This document shows positions 1 to 10,460 of a DNA stretch of 64,000 nt, piece after piece. The notes beneath the pieces are model-generated. The model was not told the origin of the DNA, searched no databases, and saw only the letters and a program-made list of their open reading frames with translations. Where the stretch lies: assembly GCA_956465555.1 (NCBI GenBank), contig OY101116.1:2790001-2854000 (forward strand), written 5' to 3'. Positions within the stretch are counted from its first letter, which is position 1; every line of letters begins with the position of its first letter. The translations under genes and the position numbers were made by a program. The DNA is from Nitzschia sp. pyKryTriq1 (lineage: Eukaryota > Bacillariophyta > Bacillariophyceae > Bacillariales > Bacillariaceae).

Positions 1-337
1 GAGAATTCAAAAAGTGCGTGACCGCTCGTACGAAGTACGAACGCTCTTTTCCGTCTGTGAGTCTGTGCGGACGGATGTGCTTGGCTTTGACCCATTCGAT
101 CAAATGCTGGCATTTGCACGGCTTTTCTACCTGTGCACTTTCGTGACCGCGAGATGCGAGATGAAAGCGGGGAATGAAGATATTTTTTCAATTTTCAATT
201 TCAATACGTTTATGTAGACTTCAAGTAGGCTTTATGGGTGGTATTGGAGACTTGGGTTTGAAGTTTGGATCTCATTCAGACATTTCTAACAATCGAAAAG
301 CCTCTCTACGTCTTAATCTCTTGTCGCTACCGGTACC
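1..337. other. Left-edge non-coding stretch upstream of the TLC gene
   Basis: No convincing gene is seen. Short open frames here have no family resemblance. The stretch presumably holds the promoter and 5' leader of the gene that starts at 338, whose start lies directly after a GGTACC site. Confidence 0.5.
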
Positions 338-1213
338 ATGGTCGCAGAGTGGTTGCTTCCGCCGCTTGCTGTGAAAGTGGGTCTTTCATGCCTTGCAGCA
401 CAAATTGTGCTCACGGGTCTCTTGGCCTTTGTGATTCCGGCTGGTCCTTGGACGAAATTGCCGGGCCTTACTGCTCATCAAGTGATATGCTTGCCGTTGA
501 TGATTTATCTATCTTACAAAGGATTTCTGGTGTGGTTCACGGAACAGGGGGAACTCGACGCGCAAGGTATGGAAGGCCGTATCTTTGGTGTCTCGCCGGC
601 TGGAGCCGACATCGGAGCTTTTGTTTGGGGCATGATGCTCTTTTGGGACATCCCCGTGAGTTTCGCAGTACCCACCTTACAAGATACCTTGATGTTGGCG
701 CATCATATTGGTATGTTATTTGTATCGGGTGTTTCAATGGGTGTCTTTTCGGGTGGGCATCCGATTGGCAGCTACTATGCCTCCTTCTTTTTTGGCATGG
801 TGGAATTCTCTACCGTCTTCCTGACCATTGTCGACCTCTTCCATCCAAAGAATGTTGCATGGCATAAGTGGTTAGATGAAAGCAAGACATCCGCAGCTGA
901 TTTGGCGCGAAGCGTCAACGAAGTTTGTCGACCACTATTTGCACTTTCGTACCTGGCAATGCGATGTGGACTCTTCCCCTATATCATGTTCTCGACCTGT
1001 CTGATGGACTTTTGGAAGGCCTCCATGCTCGCTACGGACGAAGAACGACATGGAATTGGGAGTATAACACTCATTTTGGTGTGTCTGCTGTGTCTGGGAT
1101 TTACCTTCTTGCAACTCAATTGGGGACTATTAGTTGCCAGGCAAGTGGGCAAGGCACTAGGATTGATTCCAAGCAGCGGCGACAAAAAAGAGGAGTCAAC
1201 CAAAAAGGACTAG
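338..1213 (+). CDS. TLC-domain (TRAM/LAG1/CLN8) multi-pass membrane protein
   Basis: This is a single-exon protein of 291 residues with about six or seven hydrophobic segments spread from residue 8 to 270. The middle carries the pattern typical of TLC-domain proteins: a loop ending in LAHHIGML (about 128-135), then a helix beginning EFSTVFL (about 163-169). TLC proteins include ceramide synthases and TMEM56/TLCD-type proteins of the endoplasmic reticulum or plasma membrane. The short length and the lack of the long Lag1 motif point to the TMEM56/TLCD group rather than ceramide synthase, so lipid handling is inferred only. The C-terminus is Lys-rich and hydrophilic (KKEESTKKD). The gene converges with the large minus-strand gene, and the two stop codons are 87 bases apart. 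Confidence 0.8.
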   Translation: MVAEWLLPPLAVKVGLSCLAAQIVLTGLLAFVIPAGPWTKLPGLTAHQVICLPLMIYLSYKGFLVWFTEQGELDAQGMEGRIFGVSPAGADIGAFVWGMMLFWDIPVSFAVPTLQDTLMLAHHIGMLFVSGVSMGVFSGGHPIGSYYASFFFGMVEFSTVFLTIVDLFHPKNVAWHKWLDESKTSAADLARSVNEVCRPLFALSYLAMRCGLFPYIMFSTCLMDFWKASMLATDEERHGIGSITLILVCLLCLGFTFLQLNWGLLVARQVGKALGLIPSSGDKKEESTKKD

Positions 1214-1299
1214 AAAATGAGGCAAGACAAGAGTGATCCGTTGATGGAAAGACGCGTATAGGGTGAACGTAGCTCCTCTAGCTTGAAACTATTGTGATA

Positions 1300-4200
1300 T
1301 TACATGTCGTCGTCAAAGTTGTCAAAATCCCATCCGGACCCCTCGCTACCGTTATCGTTTGCTTCCTTACCGCTAGGAGTATCCACAACTTCCAGAACCC
1401 CATTCCCTTTGGGGGGCGTATTGACTGCAGGCGGTACTGCGCGGGTTGGTGCTGGAGGCTTGGGTACTAGCAGGGGTAGTCTGACCGGTGGGGGGACTGG
1501 GGTCAACGACCCAGCAATCGGTGCCACTTTGGAGGATCGGGCTTTTCTCAAAAGCTCTCGCCCCTCGGCAATCAGCTTGCTTCGATCGGGGGTTTCGCCA
1601 TTGCTACGACGCTTGGATAATGCCTCCTGCCCACGCTTCAACAGCTCTAACCGACTGCTGCTAGTATCGCGGGAAACGGGCGTTCGGATACTGGTAGGGG
1701 TTCCTCCAAGTCGGGCCGACGACGGCACCGGTTGTCTCGGCGTAGAGGATTTTGCGACTGGAGGCTGTCCATGCGGCTGCGAGAACGATTCATTACTTGT
1801 GGGTAGTCTGGGTGGCGGTTGAGGAATTCCCTGCTTTGGACTGACTGTTGGTTCTCTTGTCGACTGTATGGTGGGTGTTGATGAAGACCCGAGTCTGCCT
1901 GGTACGATTAGCTTCGATGGTGCTTGGGACTCTTTTTCCTCGATAGTCTTCTTCACAGCTGGAGGCCCAGCTTCAATCCTGGGCTCTTTGGTGGGAAATG
2001 GGGGCTTGGGCGAAACAACTAGTTTGCTCTTTTCTTGCATTGCATGTGGTGCTTGATTGTCCTTCCTGGTAGGTGCAGGAACTTTCGGTGGTTTCCGTGC
2101 AGTTTCTGGTTTCGTTGTCGATCTGTTAACATGATGTAGTGGCTTGATTTCGCTGGCAGCAGCATTCTGCGAAGTTCTGAAAAACGAAAGGAGGGATTCC
2201 ATTGCGCTCTCGTCATCAAGCCAACATTGAGTTGAGTAAAGACCTTTCTGAAGCAGCTGAATAGCATCTTCGTCAATGAATGTGCGGCGCGGGTCTCGGA
2301 CAAACACCAAAGGTTTGTTGAAATCTGGATCCGACGTATGCATGACCGCCCAACCAAGAGCATCATTGTAACCAGCATTTTGTGTCATGGCAGCTGCTCG
2401 ACGTGCGGCATTCTCCATGTACCCTCGCCCAACCATCCTGGCGACAATTTGAGGATCTGGGATGCATATAGCGTCCTCACTTCCAAGCCTTTCCTCAATA
2501 GACACGTTCGATGCTTCATCTGCAGCAATCTTCTGCAATTCGTGCACGCAGTTCACGGCAGTGAGCTTGCTCGGGATGTGTAGGATCAGACTGAATCCTA
2601 GCGCCAGGTTTTCACGAGCATCATTCTTTTCAGCCATAATGAGTCTGCGCCGAAGCGTTTTCGAGTCCGAAACGCACCAGTAAATCAAAAATCTGCTGAG
2701 GGCGTTCGTGAGAGAATCGTGAACCAAGCCGTTCGAAGTCTGGCTGATCAGATCAGCAAAAAGACCGTGCACATCCGCATTGTATTCAGCTAGGATATGC
2801 TTTTGTAGTCTTGAGACGGGCCGTGCCAGAAGTCTTGCCTGTCGCTGTTCCGAAACGTGTTGCTGTTCACGGCTATGTCGACTGTTTCGGTGGTCAAGAG
2901 TCGCAGATACTGCACAGATAGCACAGAAACTACGACTATTCGTGACTTCCAGCAGGCCACTGTATTTTCCGAGAGCTGCTTGACAGAGTTCGTGTTTCGT
3001 AGCAAGATCGGTGAAATTTTCATCCGAAACAATTTCTGCCACCGCCCCGAGAGCTGCCAAGGCTATGGGCTCATGCGAGATTTCGTCAACATCAGAGCCA
3101 ACAAGTGTTCTACAAATCGCTGCTGCAGCACCATGGAGCCCGACGGAAACGGCATGGTGAATCACACGACATTTCACCACCAACGCTGACGAGTCATTTT
3201 CGAGCCCCAAGATGGTGGCAAGGTGAAATATTGCGCCACCGGGCAACACGGGCATTTCTTGCGGGGCTTCGAAATCAGGGAACCTCTTACTTCCGACCAT
3301 TCGAATCGTTTCATTGGACGAAACAGCATACATTTCATCCTGCCATCGAGGACAGCCGCACACAATGCTGCGTGGAGTATCCATAAGAATCGACTCAACA
3401 ACATCAAGAGGAAGTTGTTTCCGTAGATCTGCCGGCCTAATAGGGCGCTCGTTTCGACCCTCGTAAATGACAGTCGATATGAAATGCGCCGCATCGAGGT
3501 ACCGCCGGATCGACAGGAAACCTGGTTGGATTTCTGGGAAGGCGGGCCCCAGGATATCCTGACATTTCATCGCAGACATAATTCGGTTGGGATTTTCGTT
3601 TTCCGAAAACACAGCCTCGTCGACGAATGCCAAGACAGCACCTTTCACGTGTTCTTTGTCTACCAACGACGAGTCAGCCTTGGAGTATTCGATCAACAGA
3701 TGGAAATGTTCCGTCTGAAGAAGTGGCCGGACCAAGTATGTACACAGCAGTTGCGGCACGTCCACAGAATCATGGCAACATGTCCTGTTCAGCTGATCAA
3801 TGTCCGACAGGAAATCCTGAAGAAGGTTCGAAGTCTTACTTTTCGTCTTAAGCCGTTGGACGTTCGCCACGAAGGCCTTGCAGAGCTTCAAAATCACACT
3901 TGTAGCCTTCTCTGCACCAAACTTGCCCAATTCTCTTCGTTGCTTGGCCAGGAAGGAAAATGGTTTGGACTGAGGCCACCGAGAAAGAACATCGGAGCAA
4001 ACGAGATCCACGAACAAGTCATCTAAATCCTTCAGAAGTGGTAGATACGTATCGGTAGACTTCATGGAAGAGGGCAGTCGATCAGGCAGGGCCTCGTACA
4101 TTGTCCACATCGCGTTGATCAGCTCTTTTGCGTCTGCGGGGTCGACCTCGGCATTTTCCAATGCAAAGGAAACGTCCTTGACGACCCCCAAAACCATCAG

Positions 4201-7200
4201 AATGAGCGTTTTCTTGTCCTTGATGAGACGATCTTTCTTTCTCATGGACGTCGTACTTGATGTGGCGATGGCTGCACAGGTCCCCAGAGTTCTCGTCACG
4301 AACTTCAGTAGTTTGTGACGAGGGTCGGTTCTGGAGATGGATATGCAGTCTGCTGCCAACCCCAAACAATACGACGACAAAGCATCATCAAAACCTCGGC
4401 CCCCATCATTCATGTTATCACAATTTAATTCAAGAAGAAGAGGTTGCAAGTACTCGATGCATCGCGACAGAATTTTGGCACTGTCTGATTCGCTACGAAG
4501 AACAAGATCCACAAGTTCTGGCAGTTCCATCGATAATAAATCGTCTGTACTGACGATCATGGATCCTGATTCTTTGCTCTCCTCGTCACCATCAAACGAG
4601 ATAAAATCGTCCATGAGAATCTTCTGGAGCGAAGTAGCGCTTCTCCATGTCTTGAAAAGCGGCTGAAGCTCCTCAGTCGGACTTGCTGACGTGCCAACAT
4701 TGAACCCGTTGCATCGGAGCCCGATCTCGCAGAGGATGACAACAGAATCCATGTTTCCCGTAAAGTGTTGCATTTTGGTAGAGCGATCCAAGAACCAATC
4801 CGAAGCTTTAGGAATAGAACTCGCATTGTCAAAATTCGTTCCAATGGTGGCATTGTGCTCCAGAACAAGCTTTTCGTCCCCTTGGTCAATCACAATCGCA
4901 ACATTATCAGAATCTTTCATATGCTGAGGCAAGTGTGAGAAATGCAAAGGAGTGATATCCCCAAAAGTAGTCGGCAGGAATCTATCCGAAGTGCGACCGT
5001 CCTTTACTACTGGGAGCAAATGCACAAAGGCTTCTGGGTGAACGGAGAGAGGAATGCTCGCCAGAACATCAAACATGACATTTACAAGTTCCGATCGGTG
5101 TCGGAAGAACACGATTGTCAATGCTGAGATATCACCCCGGCGTGCAAGATTCTTGGCCACCTCAACAATTGATGCCTGCTGGAACTCGCTTCGAAATTTG
5201 TGCAATACTGGAGCAACGGCAAAGTGCATACATAAAAGCTCGTACGTTCCCAATCGAATAAGAAAGGTACCAATCTTTTCCAAAGACTCTTGTGCTGGCC
5301 TGTGATTTCGTCCCATTGTTGTTGCCAGTCGACATAGTAGCCTCAATTTATCAAACGACAATCCGTCCTCCTCTGTCGATTCGTAAACGGAGACGGTTTG
5401 CTCCACAATGTATGATATGTTTCGTGTGTCTGCAAGACTATCAATATCTCGCTTTGTCTCCCAAATTCGGCGATGACACTCCTCCACGACTTCGGCGAGT
5501 GTAGCCTGGTCTAACTCATCCAGATTTTGAGCGGCGCTGATGGCCTGTTCGTACTTGTGTTCCCTTGCCAACGATTCGACAATCGCCGTTGGTTGGAGGT
5601 GCTGCATGACAAAGAATTTGAGGATGATTGCACTCTTTGGACTACTGCGTCGTCGTTTCGAAACAAACAACAAATTGCCCGCTCCCAGGTCTCCCATGGT
5701 AGCCCCGTGTCCAGGAAATGGCAACGAGAGGACGGATGCCGTGGGTTCCGCAGCCCCGCTTTGTAAAGAGTCTTGATGAAAGGAAAAGGTAACAACCAAA
5801 AGTTGCTGTACATTGTTCAATAATAGCACCAATGGACATACATCGTCAGATCTGCTTTCATATTCATCTGCAGGGTTTGGTTTCAGCCACTGCAGCGCCC
5901 CTACGACGTTCCGACGACCAATAGCATTGGCAAATTGGGTCCTTGTGACTATTGTTTGATACAGGGGAAAAGCGATCGTGGCATTGTTTGGATCTTCACC
6001 AGCAGCTAGCTCCCGCTCCGCCAATTCTTTCCAGGATAGTTGATGCGATGCCAGGCGTTCCATGGTAGAACAGTCGCAGAGAGTCGTCCCCCCATTCCAA
6101 TCCACTACCGCCAACAATGCCGAGCCCCTTTGGTCTAAAAATTGCAGAGATACAATCGGTGCAGGTGTCGATATAGTGGTGACCCGTTGTTCCTTCCCAC
6201 CAACGTCTTCGCTCTCCTCCTTCGTACTACTTGTATCACCAACAGTTGTAATGGCCGCGTCGGGTCGCAACTCTACATGTCGAGGAGTGCGCCAATGCTG
6301 CATGATTTCGGGAGTTGCAAAAATACTGACTTGTGCCCCCGAAGCCAGTTCCAAAGTGTCGAGTAAACTTGAATGTAATTGAAATCCCAATCCACCACTG
6401 GATAATTCCATTTCATGATTATTTTCGTCGTCCGTAAATAGAGTACAGACACTCCAAAAGGAAACGCATTCACGATCTGGTGTCAGAGCCGAGAGCCCCG
6501 AAACGGCGACTATATATTCGGAAGGAGGACTATCAGGAAAGGCCTCATTGTTCCACTCTGTCTCCATACCTACCGTGGTTCGTAGGGCATCTAACGATAA
6601 TGCATCCAAATGACTTTCCCCAGTGGTCAAGGCAACTGTCGGACTACCCATGCTCCTGCCAACAGCATAATGTTGTCCCTTTTTTGGCTTTGGAATCTTT
6701 GGTCGTCTGTGATTTTCCGGGGTCAAGAGCGGTCCAAACCACAAATCGGTCGGTAATGGTATCAGTTCTAAATACCCACCGAGACGCGCCAAGGCCAGTG
6801 TGGTGACCATGGGTCGTACTCGATCCCCTGTACTCACACGCAAAGGCAACATGTCGGAAATCCGCAGTAATGGAGATCCAGGATGCGATTCGTCGTCATG
6901 AAAGACATCCCCAATCGCTTCCAGAACTGCTGGAGATGGTCCTACCATCCACAGTAGTTCCCAACCACATTCTTCCGAAGAAGCATCATAATCAGCATCG
7001 CCGTCGCTTGATGCATTCTTACTACTAGGCCACTGCATTCGTCTATAAATTCCAATGAGTCCATCGTGAAATCCCCACGAGATGGCGACACAATTTGGCG
7101 AGATGCCACACGCTCGCACATATTCCAATCGAAATTCGCCTGGATACGCCTGCGAATAGTCCATTAACGCATCGCAGTCCGAAGTGGTTCGAATCGAGGT

Positions 7201-7827
7201 GGGTTTGTTGGGTTGCAGTTCCGCCAGAACCCCCAGCCCCACCACAATCAACGAGGTAGGAATGGATCTTCCTAAAAGAGGTCCCCACCGCACAGCATTG
7301 GGATGATTGCCTCCCCGCGTCCGTTGACTCGTCAAGTGAAAGCGTGCCACGCTGTAAGCCTCCAAGGGAATACAAGATCGGTCTAAACTTTGGAGAGTGC
7401 CACACATGGACCCATCATCTTGCTCATTCGGTAAATCTGTATACACCAAAGGCACCTCGTCGGAAGATGATACAGCATCGGTAGCCTTCTGTGATGGTTC
7501 TACGTTGGCGCTGCCAAACAGACGGGCGAAAAAGCCGCCAGGTTTGCTGGACGATGATGATGATGATGATGATGATGAGGGGCGATGCTGTGATTGTGCG
7601 TTGGTGGCCGCAGAAGCTGCCTGCAACAGCGTGTTTCTCAAGCGAAATTCTTCCACTAAACGCGGATTGGGATAAAGCTCTGCATATTGTTGGTAGACTT
7701 GCGTCAGCGCCCGTCTTGGATCGTCCACTGATGATTCACCTTCCTCATCCTCTTCCACTGCCAAAACCACTGGATTGGATCCAGCCGCATTCACCAGGGC
7801 GTAGTGCGTAGTAGAAGACGATGCCAT
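1300..7827 (-). CDS. NBAS: NBAS/Sec39-like ER tethering-complex protein, 2175 residues
   Basis: This is one uninterrupted exon coding 2175 residues, close in size to animal NBAS (about 2370). The first ~650 residues alternate short beta-strand-like blocks, as expected for an N-terminal beta-propeller; one example is VSLQFLDQRGSALLAVVDWN. The block around residues 720-790 (LAREHKYEQAISAAQNLDEL, then a Trp-containing helix and IxxLADTRNISYIVEQTV) resembles the start of the Sec39 alpha-solenoid, which NBAS shares with yeast Sec39. The remainder up to about 1850 is helical solenoid. The last ~300 residues are Pro/Ser-rich and disordered, ending in the acidic GWDFDNFDDDM. NBAS is part of the NRZ/Dsl1 complex that tethers Golgi-derived vesicles at the ER. 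The assignment rests on pattern and length and has not been confirmed by alignment. A Ser tract near residue 85 is coded by a triplet repeat. Confidence 0.6.
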   Translation of the reverse strand: MASSSTTHYALVNAAGSNPVVLAVEEDEEGESSVDDPRRALTQVYQQYAELYPNPRLVEEFRLRNTLLQAASAATNAQSQHRPSSSSSSSSSSSKPGGFFARLFGSANVEPSQKATDAVSSSDEVPLVYTDLPNEQDDGSMCGTLQSLDRSCIPLEAYSVARFHLTSQRTRGGNHPNAVRWGPLLGRSIPTSLIVVGLGVLAELQPNKPTSIRTTSDCDALMDYSQAYPGEFRLEYVRACGISPNCVAISWGFHDGLIGIYRRMQWPSSKNASSDGDADYDASSEECGWELLWMVGPSPAVLEAIGDVFHDDESHPGSPLLRISDMLPLRVSTGDRVRPMVTTLALARLGGYLELIPLPTDLWFGPLLTPENHRRPKIPKPKKGQHYAVGRSMGSPTVALTTGESHLDALSLDALRTTVGMETEWNNEAFPDSPPSEYIVAVSGLSALTPDRECVSFWSVCTLFTDDENNHEMELSSGGLGFQLHSSLLDTLELASGAQVSIFATPEIMQHWRTPRHVELRPDAAITTVGDTSSTKEESEDVGGKEQRVTTISTPAPIVSLQFLDQRGSALLAVVDWNGGTTLCDCSTMERLASHQLSWKELAERELAAGEDPNNATIAFPLYQTIVTRTQFANAIGRRNVVGALQWLKPNPADEYESRSDDVCPLVLLLNNVQQLLVVTFSFHQDSLQSGAAEPTASVLSLPFPGHGATMGDLGAGNLLFVSKRRRSSPKSAIILKFFVMQHLQPTAIVESLAREHKYEQAISAAQNLDELDQATLAEVVEECHRRIWETKRDIDSLADTRNISYIVEQTVSVYESTEEDGLSFDKLRLLCRLATTMGRNHRPAQESLEKIGTFLIRLGTYELLCMHFAVAPVLHKFRSEFQQASIVEVAKNLARRGDISALTIVFFRHRSELVNVMFDVLASIPLSVHPEAFVHLLPVVKDGRTSDRFLPTTFGDITPLHFSHLPQHMKDSDNVAIVIDQGDEKLVLEHNATIGTNFDNASSIPKASDWFLDRSTKMQHFTGNMDSVVILCEIGLRCNGFNVGTSASPTEELQPLFKTWRSATSLQKILMDDFISFDGDEESKESGSMIVSTDDLLSMELPELVDLVLRSESDSAKILSRCIEYLQPLLLELNCDNMNDGGRGFDDALSSYCLGLAADCISISRTDPRHKLLKFVTRTLGTCAAIATSSTTSMRKKDRLIKDKKTLILMVLGVVKDVSFALENAEVDPADAKELINAMWTMYEALPDRLPSSMKSTDTYLPLLKDLDDLFVDLVCSDVLSRWPQSKPFSFLAKQRRELGKFGAEKATSVILKLCKAFVANVQRLKTKSKTSNLLQDFLSDIDQLNRTCCHDSVDVPQLLCTYLVRPLLQTEHFHLLIEYSKADSSLVDKEHVKGAVLAFVDEAVFSENENPNRIMSAMKCQDILGPAFPEIQPGFLSIRRYLDAAHFISTVIYEGRNERPIRPADLRKQLPLDVVESILMDTPRSIVCGCPRWQDEMYAVSSNETIRMVGSKRFPDFEAPQEMPVLPGGAIFHLATILGLENDSSALVVKCRVIHHAVSVGLHGAAAAICRTLVGSDVDEISHEPIALAALGAVAEIVSDENFTDLATKHELCQAALGKYSGLLEVTNSRSFCAICAVSATLDHRNSRHSREQQHVSEQRQARLLARPVSRLQKHILAEYNADVHGLFADLISQTSNGLVHDSLTNALSRFLIYWCVSDSKTLRRRLIMAEKNDARENLALGFSLILHIPSKLTAVNCVHELQKIAADEASNVSIEERLGSEDAICIPDPQIVARMVGRGYMENAARRAAAMTQNAGYNDALGWAVMHTSDPDFNKPLVFVRDPRRTFIDEDAIQLLQKGLYSTQCWLDDESAMESLLSFFRTSQNAAASEIKPLHHVNRSTTKPETARKPPKVPAPTRKDNQAPHAMQEKSKLVVSPKPPFPTKEPRIEAGPPAVKKTIEEKESQAPSKLIVPGRLGSSSTPTIQSTREPTVSPKQGIPQPPPRLPTSNESFSQPHGQPPVAKSSTPRQPVPSSARLGGTPTSIRTPVSRDTSSSRLELLKRGQEALSKRRSNGETPDRSKLIAEGRELLRKARSSKVAPIAGSLTPVPPPVRLPLLVPKPPAPTRAVPPAVNTPPKGNGVLEVVDTPSGKEANDNGSEGSGWDFDNFDDDM
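7553..7578. repeat. GAT/ATC triplet microsatellite coding a Ser tract
   Basis: About eight GAT triplets on the + strand. They read as TCA/TCG-type serine codons on the minus strand, inside the disordered N-terminal part of the NBAS-like protein. Confidence 0.85.
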
Positions 7828-8503
7828 TTGTTAATTCTTTCCAACGGCTCTTCTGGAGGTCTTGGTGGCTGTCCAGATCTTGTTGTTATCTCTTGTACAC
7901 CCTCTTCACTATGTGAATATCATACATCATCGTCAATGACCATCACCACGTTCATATCGCGTATCGCGTCGAAAGGCTCCACACCCGAAGGCAACCATCG
8001 ACAAAACACATCGATCCAGATCTAGCCTCATCGGCTCATCGATGAGCCTCGAGCGAGCATCGCGTCGCGTGACATGACCCCGTCCGTGGTGCGTGGTTGG
8101 TGGTGGGGCGGTGTGTGTCCGTTTGCAGAGAGGCGCGGCTCGCTCGGCACGGCGTCCTCGAAGTCGAATGAATCGATTCTATCGGAAGTATGTATGATGT
8201 GTAAGTTGTAGTAATGCTTTTGTTCTACTCCTACGACTAGAGAGAGGAGAGAGAGAGCAAAGGTACAGTAAGAAGCTCAAGAAAACGAGTCGTCGTTGCC
8301 GACGAAAATCTACAAGATGCAAAACGTTGAAGATATGACAGGATAGTGGTAGAATTGATGATGGATGATTTATTTTGGGGGACTTGTGTAGTCTTCTTGT
8401 GTACCACGGTACGGTACTGGTATAGTTGTGGATAGTATTCGTGCAGTAATACATAGCTGAAGCATTTTTTTCTTCTCTCGTGTCTGTTTCGCATTATATG
8501 AGT
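7828..8503. other. Intergenic region between two minus-strand genes
   Basis: No gene is recognised. It holds the upstream region of the NBAS-like gene (low-complexity CATCATCG and GATGAGCC runs at 7925-8050) and the 3' flank of the cyclophilin-like gene. A GA-rich tract lies near 8240-8258. A small GTAC motif group (GGTACGGTACTGG) lies near 8407-8420. Confidence 0.5.
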
Positions 8504-9760
8504 CTAGGCGACCACATTCATTGAGTTCGTGAGAATGATATCGCTATCGGCGCTTCGCAGTAGCTCCATGTTTTGAATGGTCAACATGTGCAGTTTGTGG
8601 CCCGTCACACGGTGGTCCTTGGCCTCGTTGGGTTTATTATGATTACTTGCAAGGCCCGAGTATTGATGCAACATATCCATACCTTCTACAACCAAGCCAA
8701 AAGTTGTCGATTGTTGATGAATATCCGAAATGTGTTCCTCGGGGCTGTCGTGGTCCAATCGAATATAAAACGTAGGTCCACCTGGATGGCCGGAAAAGGC
8801 AACGGAATATTGAAACTTGCCCGGGGGTGGATAGGTGGGAGAGTGCTCTGTAAAGGCCATGTGCGTCAAATTCGCATTTTCAAAGCGTTGACCTTCCCAA
8901 GAAGGTTGACCATGTCGAGGGTCCATTAGCATAGGTGACGCCAACCAGTGATTGTTAGTGTTCTCGTTCGTAGCTCCATTCAACATCAAGGATAGACCAT
9001 CCCACAAATTTTGATCGACCATTTGCAAAAAGTGGTACACAGCATAGGGCATTTCGGAAATCGGGGCCAGTTCGATAACAAAGGACGAGATTTCTCCCCG
9101 CAGGTCCTCTACGTTCACCTTGACGCGGTACGGCTCGGATCCAAACTTTTGCACGGCCAGTTCGGCACTCCTTTTCTGAATATACTTTTCGAGAGTATCC
9201 AAACGACGAAACAGACTTTCTTCAGCCTTTTCGACTTGCGCATATTGTTCTGACCCCAGATTGACATCTGAGAAGACTCCTTTGCTTTCACGCAAGTCTT
9301 GGAATCGTTCGTTATTTTGCTTGTCCATGGCATGCACTTTGGTACTAAATTCTTTAATTGACTTTGTCATTGCGTCCAGCTCTTTCACCAGCTCTTGTTG
9401 CTGTTGCTGCAGCGTTACAATCTCCGTTTGATATTTTTGAATGTCCTCTTGTAGATGATGGGGCGAAGACCATGACGTAATCAGCAACAACAAGGCAGGA
9501 ATATAAAACAGCCAAGAAGAAAAGGACTTGGTGATGATATTGGAGGAGGAGGAGCCTAGTAGCGAAGAAGACGAAGCCCTAGAAAGGAAGGAACGGGTGA
9601 CATTCGCATTTCCATGATAAGAGGGGTTCGAAGTCGCTACACTGTGATTCCGAACCGCAAGAAAAGGAGGCGACCCGTAATTCGAAGATGGGGATACTGC
9701 CGTACTCGGCAATGACGTTCGATGGTTGTGTGCCGCTGCTGATTCGCGTCTTCGAAGCAT
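8504..9760 (-). CDS. Membrane-anchored divergent cyclophilin-like protein
   Basis: The product has 418 residues. A Ser-rich, probably cytosolic N-terminus is followed by one membrane helix at about 83-97 (SWLFYIPALLLLITSW), which suggests a type II Golgi/ER protein. A Gln-rich coiled coil spans about 100-185. The last ~220 residues fold-match cyclophilin: a strand with ELAPISEMPYAVYHFLQMV, then QYSVAFSGHPGGPTFYIRLD, then TFGLVVEGMDML. In active peptidyl-prolyl isomerases the corresponding stretches carry the catalytic Arg and the FANAGPGTNGSQFF-like core. That core is altered here, so activity is doubtful. Diatom genomes contain several such anchored, divergent cyclophilin-fold proteins; this last statement is from memory and not testable here. 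The start is the first ATG after an in-frame stop. Confidence 0.7.
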   Translation of the reverse strand: MLRRRESAAAHNHRTSLPSTAVSPSSNYGSPPFLAVRNHSVATSNPSYHGNANVTRSFLSRASSSSLLGSSSSNIITKSFSSWLFYIPALLLLITSWSSPHHLQEDIQKYQTEIVTLQQQQQELVKELDAMTKSIKEFSTKVHAMDKQNNERFQDLRESKGVFSDVNLGSEQYAQVEKAEESLFRRLDTLEKYIQKRSAELAVQKFGSEPYRVKVNVEDLRGEISSFVIELAPISEMPYAVYHFLQMVDQNLWDGLSLMLNGATNENTNNHWLASPMLMDPRHGQPSWEGQRFENANLTHMAFTEHSPTYPPPGKFQYSVAFSGHPGGPTFYIRLDHDSPEEHISDIHQQSTTFGLVVEGMDMLHQYSGLASNHNKPNEAKDHRVTGHKLHMLTIQNMELLRSADSDIILTNSMNVVA

Positions 9761-10460
9761 CTTTGTGGATTGAATTGTCTACTCAATGGAAAGATGACTT
9801 GCTTTAGTTGAGCACGTGTATGTATGCCTGATCGATGGATTGGATGTCAATCTGCAGTACTTGTACCATCCGAGATCACACATACTCGTACGAGTACCAT
9901 GAGTATTATCGCCATCCGACATGACCACTTTTTTCATCTTCATTTTCCTCCGTCGCCGAAAGAAGCCCGCCCGGATCGGATTGCAGCGAGACACATGGAA
10001 AACGGTCGTCGCGATGCTAAATTATTTGTAGATATTTGCACGCGCGCTCAGTCACGCCGGCCAGCCTGTCAAAACAGCACTCCTCTCCTCCTCCTCCTCT
10101 TCTCGAGACGACGACTACTACTCAAACTAAAACTTTGATGGAAGGACAGACGAAGAAACGACCATCCGGACTCCTCCTCTTCCAAGAGGACGAGCGTGCG
10201 TGGGACGAGCGAGAGACGAGAGACGCGCCCGCGAGACGAGGAGGAGTCGTCGTCCCGTCGTCAGTCTACCGGTACGTAATTGTACTGTACCTGTACAGTA
10301 CCAGCAACCTGTACCAGTAGGACCGCGAAAACCCCGCGAGGAGCCAAATCGAAAAAGACCCAGGTGGCAGCAAACGAGATCATATTAGGCCAAAGGCATC
10401 ATCAGGTACCTCCTCTGTTCACACTTCATCTTCATCTTCATCCAAGCAAAGACAACGAAA
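9761..10460. other. Divergent promoter region with GTAC-rich cluster
   Basis: This 700-base gap separates two divergently transcribed genes and so probably holds both promoters. CT-rich (10080-10115) and GA-rich (10190-10245) tracts are visible. A dense run of GTAC palindromes lies at 10267-10318. A TCTTCATCTTCATC run sits just ahead of the + strand start. No gene is supported. Confidence 0.5.
10267..10318. repeat. GTAC-rich palindromic cluster
   Basis: Contains ACCGGTACGT, TGTACTGTACCTGTACAGTA and CTGTACCAGTAG within about 50 bases. It belongs to the dispersed motif family described in the findings. Confidence 0.7.

Noticed and set aside
1304-1822. 172-residue plus-strand frame inside the NBAS-like gene
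   Set aside because: It is the antisense shadow of the Pro/Ser-rich tail, made open by its codon composition.
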